A stretch of 8,367 nt of DNA, from the NCBI GenBank assembly GCA_023423475.1, contig JAFAFN010000442.1, positions 1-8,367 on the forward strand, in the 5' to 3' direction. The DNA comes from Actinomycetes bacterium (GTDB lineage Bacteria; Actinomycetota; Acidimicrobiia; Acidimicrobiales; Microtrichaceae). Numbering within the stretch: position 1 is the stretch's first letter; each line of letters starts with the position of its first letter. The position numbers were made by a program, and so were the translations under genes. Below, one piece after another: positions 5,201 to 8,367 of this stretch. The notes under the pieces are model-generated. The model had not been told where the DNA came from. It made no database searches and saw only the letters and a list, made by a program, of their open reading frames with translations.

Positions 5201-7613
5201 AAGCCCATTACTCGCTTCTAGCTTAACCTTAGATAAAAGCGGATTAAGCAAAAGCTATGATGTTCGTCCCTTCATCATGCAGAGCAATGAAACCGACTAC
5301 GACTTTATTAAACGACTTTTAGCTTCTGAAGGTGTAACTACACTGATTGATGAAGCACAGCATCAAGTATGGAGTTCATCTGAACAGATCAAACCACAAA
5401 AGCTACGCTTAATTGATGATAATGCCCAATTTCAAGCATTAGATCGTCGCAATATTCGTTTTCATCGAAGTAGTGCTACAGAATGACAAGACATTATCAC
5501 AGCATTCACAGGATTGCGTTCTCTACAACTAACTGCGGTACACCTTCAAAGATGGCAAGCAGATGCTTTAGCACAAGAAGAAGGTGCAGGCTCGGTACTC
5601 ACAAAACATCAGCATTCAGATAATCAAGATGTAGTAAGTTTAGGCTTAGAACAAGCCTTTCACATCAGTCCTGCATGGATACAAGACCTCAAAGGTGAAG
5701 ATGGTGCAACTCAGTCTGGCAACAAACAAATTGAAAAACTGAATGAAAATTTAAGCAAATACTTCAATTCGCAAGCCAAGTACTTTAGTGCGACTTCAAC
5801 AGTACGTGATGCACATGTCGGGTATTGGTTTAAGTTCAAAGAACATCCTAAAATTGATCAACATGAAGGTTCCGATCAAGAGTTTCTAATCACAGCAAAG
5901 ACCTTTTATAACCAAAATAATTTGCCTAAAGATCTAACTGACCAAGTCACCGCCTTACTCAAAGAAAGCCATTGGCAACAGCCCGAAATTCATACCAACA
6001 ATCAAGATGAGCGCCAAGCCAATAACCTTATTTTACAACGTCGAAACATTGACATTGTTCCACCTTACAGGCCACTTGAAGATCGCCCTAAGACCCACCC
6101 ACAACGTGCCAAAGTCGTAGGCGTCGAGGGTGAAGAAATTCATGTCGATGAATGGGGACGGATTATAATCCGTTTTCTGTTTACTCGAACAGATGACCAT
6201 ATGCATGACAATGGTTCAGGCGCGAATAATATTGACACTGACTCAGCGTGGGTAGATGTGCTCACCCCTTGGGCAGGAGAAGGTTATGGTTCACGGTTCT
6301 TACCGCGTATTGGTGAGATTGTGGTGATTAATTTCTTTGATGGCAATATCGACCGACCATATGTCGTTGGTCGCATTCATGAAGCACATCGTAGTCCAAC
6401 TAAGTTTGATCAAAAAGGACAACTTCCCGATACCATGAAGCTTTCAGGGATTCGCTCCAAACAAGTCCAAGGCGATGGCTTTGGCCAACTTCGTTTTGAC
6501 GATACGACTGGACAGATCAGCACACAACTACAAAGTAGTCATGGGGCATCACAGCTCAATCTAGGTAATCTTAGCCATCCGAAAGAGACAGACACGAGTG
6601 ATGGACGTGGTGAAGGTTTTGAATTGCGAACAGATCAATGGGGAGCACTGAGAGCTAAGCAAGGATTACTCCTTTCTACCTATAAACAAGACAATGCATC
6701 AGGCAATCAATTGGATGTAGCAGAAACCAAATCGCAACTGGAATCCAATCTCAATAATTCTAAAGCCCTCAGTGAAGTAGCCAAAAATCAACAAACCGAT
6801 CCTTTAGAAGTATTAGACAATCTGAAGCAATTTATAGAACAAATTGAACAAGAAAGTGAGGTTAAAGCAAAAGCCTTTAAACAAGCCATTATGGTATTAA
6901 CTTCACCAAACTCTATTGCACTAACGACCAATGAAGATGTACATCTATCAGCAGATGGTCAAATCAGTCATAGCGCTGGTGATAGTATTAACTTGAGTAC
7001 ACAAAAGAGTCTACTTGCACATGCACAAAGTAAAAACAGTTTATTTGCAGCTCACGAAGGTGCAAGAGTGTTTGCTTGTAAGGGGGAGATTGAAATACAA
7101 GCTCAGGGGGATGGAGCGGATTTGATTGCCCGTAAAGGGATTCAAATTATTTCAACAGAAGATACGGTTTATATCACTAGTCCGAAAGAACTCATCCTGA
7201 CTGGAGGCGGTTCACAGCTCAAGATTAATGGTTCAGGTATATTTCCTACGACTAGTGGCAAGTTTGAGGTAAAAGCTGGACAGCATAAGTTTGTGTGGGG
7301 GGGGAGTAAAACAAATTATGTTTTACCACACTTACCACTTACTGAAATCAAAAAGGATGACTTAGTTCTAGAATATTTACATAGTGATGGCTCACCTGTA
7401 AAAGGTGCTGAATTTGAAGTTTTACTTTCAGATGGAAGTCGAAAAAAAGGTAAATTAGACGATAAAGGCAAAGCTGTTGTTAAAGGTGTTCCAGCTGGTA
7501 GAGCCAAAATTCAATATGGAGAAGATCAGTCTGAAGATGACTTTCCTCCTCATGAAATTGATGATTGGTTTATTCAACAAGACTTAGAAATATCGAATAA
7601 TAATGAAAATTAG
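5199..7613 (+). pseudogene. vgrG: VgrG type VI secretion spike, 5'-truncated and interrupted by a stop
   Basis: VgrG trimers form the tip of the T6SS tube and carry effectors. Homology starts abruptly at KSPLLASSLTLDKSGLSKSY next to the IS5 remnant, so the promoter, start and roughly the first 150 residues of the gp27-like base are lost. The frame is open except for TGA at 5484-5486 (between SSATE and QDIITAFTGL). After that 699 codons remain, first codon TTG at 5514. Counted from it: end of gp27-like part to about 180, gp5-like OB-fold about 200-293 (VDEWGRIIIRFLF, GYGSRFLPRIGEIVVINFFDG, RPYVVGRI), GFGQLRFDDTTGQIS (322-336), a DUF2345-like beta-helical region (about 455-600), then a beta-sandwich resembling the transthyretin-like cargo-binding extension (615-667, LEYLHSDGSPVKGAEF onward). 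Without the base it probably cannot assemble a spike; internal initiation of a C-terminal fragment is possible but unsupported by any visible Shine-Dalgarno. Confidence 0.88.
7297..7304 (+). repeat. G8 homopolymer inside vgrG
   Basis: Eight consecutive G encode Trp-Gly-Gly (W595-G597 of the 5514 frame) between the DUF2345-like region and the C-terminal beta-sandwich. Gain of one G would give an immediate TAA; loss of one G would end the frame at TAG 7363-7365. Either removes the presumed cargo-binding part. It is the only such G run in this AT-rich window. Confidence 0.8.
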
Positions 7614-7621
7614 AGAATAAA

Positions 7622-7954
7622 ATGTCGACAGAAAATCAAGCTTTTTGGAATAAAATTGCTAACCGTTCTACTGATATACAGCAACAGTTTTGGTACGGTG
7701 CTGAAAAACTTGCACAACATATTCAGGATAGCCCAGCTAACTATCTTACATATAGAGAATATGACACAAGTAAACCAGATCCGAATCTATCGTGGTGGGA
7801 AAAAATATTCTTTTATCAAGGTCAAGCTGCGATTAACGAGAGTGTGACAAATCATAATATTGCGGTGGCTGTAATAGATAAAAGTAGCTGGATTTGGGGA
7901 ATGTTAAAGGGTGATTTCAATAAGAATCCTACGATGTCACAAATCACTTTTTAA
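7622..7954 (+). CDS. Putative T6SS effector N-terminal fragment (toxin part apparently missing)
   Basis: A 110-residue protein starting eight bases after the vgrG stop, with GAGAATAAA before the ATG, so it was part of the same operon. It is rich in Trp and aromatic residues, with NKIANRSTDIQQQFWYGAEK, then LSWWEKIFFYQGQAA and VIDKSSWIWGMLKGDFNKNP. The segment W-G-x-x-x-G-D-F-N-x-N-P-T-x-x-Q-I resembles the linker that, in many T6SS and polymorphic effectors as I recall them, leads into a hydrophobic S-x-I-P-V-V-D-Q region and a toxin domain. Here the frame ends just there (QITF-stop), and only 25 nt separate it from the next gene, so a deletion of the toxin domain is likely. No catalytic motif, signal peptide or membrane segment is seen. 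A genuinely short protein (adaptor or chaperone) is the alternative. Confidence 0.55.
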   Translation: MSTENQAFWNKIANRSTDIQQQFWYGAEKLAQHIQDSPANYLTYREYDTSKPDPNLSWWEKIFFYQGQAAINESVTNHNIAVAVIDKSSWIWGMLKGDFNKNPTMSQITF

Positions 7955-7979
7955 ATAATCTATGTCGAGATAAAATTTA

Positions 7980-8367
7980 ATGAATAATTCATCTGTCACA
8001 TTTGTTACTGGTTGTGCTATCAGCCAATCTAATTTTTATATAACATCTAATCTTGATAATTTGGATACTTGGGACCTGTTTTCAAAAACTTTTATTTATA
8101 AATATCAATCCGATGATTGGATAGATATGGATTTAGATGGTTGGAGAGTTGTTTCTGTTGCTTATTTTGAAAATTCTGGAATCTCTTCATTACTTGCACT
8201 TGAACAAGATGGTGACTTAGTAATATTTCAAGAAAATAATAATAAACTCGAAAAAATACGTGAGACAGACGACTCTAAAATACAAGGACAATTCAATCGA
8301 ATTAGAACTATTGATAATTCATTATATGTTTGTGGCGATGGCGCACAGATTTATACAAATATTGGTA
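7980..8367 (+). CDS. Propeller-like protein of unknown function, putative T6SS immunity; runs off the window
   Basis: An uninterrupted frame of 129 codons from ATG 7980 to the window end, starting MNNSSVTFVTGCAISQSNFY. GAGA at 7969-7972, eight bases before the ATG, serves as ribosome binding site. The sequence has short beta-strand-like units typical of beta-propellers: DDWIDMDLDGWRVVSVAYF, then LLALEQDGDLVIFQE, then FNRIRTIDNSLYVCGDGAQI (strand, turn with G-D-G, strand). No signal peptide or membrane span is seen in the visible part, so it is probably cytoplasmic. Placed right after vgrG and an effector-like frame, it occupies the slot of the cognate immunity gene, which is inference from position only. 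It has clearly lower G+C than vgrG, common for effector-immunity genes. The C-terminus lies outside the window. Confidence 0.7.
   Translation, partial: MNNSSVTFVTGCAISQSNFYITSNLDNLDTWDLFSKTFIYKYQSDDWIDMDLDGWRVVSVAYFENSGISSLLALEQDGDLVIFQENNNKLEKIRETDDSKIQGQFNRIRTIDNSLYVCGDGAQIYTNIG

Noticed and set aside
5484..5486. TGA as selenocysteine or programmed readthrough in vgrG
   Set aside because: No selenocysteine hairpin is apparent, VgrG is not a selenoprotein family, and the gene is already 5'-truncated, so a nonsense mutation is simpler.
7316..7507. Minus-strand 63-codon open frame
   Set aside because: It lies opposite the vgrG C-terminal region, has no ribosome binding site or family resemblance, and is a shadow of the real frame.
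7656..7847. Plus-strand 63-codon open frame inside the effector-like gene
   Set aside because: It overlaps the better-supported 7622-7954 frame, which has a ribosome binding site and operon spacing. The alternative has neither.

Overview
The window looks like the backbone of an iteron-controlled plasmid from Acinetobacter or a close moraxellacean relative. The evidence is low G+C, a Rep_3-type initiator, Soj/ParB-type partition genes, Acinetobacter-like VgrG sequence and remnants of IS3 and IS5 family elements. Plasmid origin and host genus are inferred from gene content, not from a database match.

Layout: (i) 1-779, minus strand: the 5' half of an IS3-family element. orfA is intact; orfB is cut by the window edge and frameshifted by a one-base loss in an A run. 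(ii) 871-2077, minus strand: a Rep_3 initiator gene ending at a strong hairpin terminator. Its C-terminus carries an apparent DUF5710-like module that ordinary Rep_3 initiators lack. (iii) 2078-3019: a 0.94 kb origin region with no gene. It holds a sigma70-like rep promoter, three inverted iteron-like sites over and behind that promoter, four isolated direct iterons about 94-106 bp apart, a seven-copy tandem iteron array (22-bp period), one perfect and one near-perfect DnaA box, AT-rich tandem repeats and paired 12-bp palindromes. (iv) 3020-4743, plus strand: parA-parB, ending at a hairpin whose 19-nt core is identical to that of the rep terminator. (v) 4744-5200: AT-rich spacer, then a decayed 3'-truncated IS5-family transposase. 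(vi) 5199-7613: a vgrG that has lost its start to the IS5 junction and has an in-frame TGA, yet keeps the gp5-like, DUF2345-like and C-terminal beta-sandwich regions. (vii) 7622-7954: a 110-codon reading frame resembling the N-terminus of a T6SS effector, apparently without its toxin part. (viii) 7980-8367: an open-ended gene for a propeller-like protein in the position of an immunity gene.

Functionally, rep + iterons + parAB form a self-contained replication and segregation module, bracketed by the same palindrome. The right third is a type VI secretion cargo cassette (spike, effector, putative immunity) that has been damaged at the spike and effector but seems to keep the immunity gene. The most interesting signals are the helically phased single iterons, the extended initiator, the duplicated palindrome (terminator, possibly also a ParB site), the G8 tract before the cargo-binding part of VgrG, and the decayed effector beside a surviving immunity-like gene.
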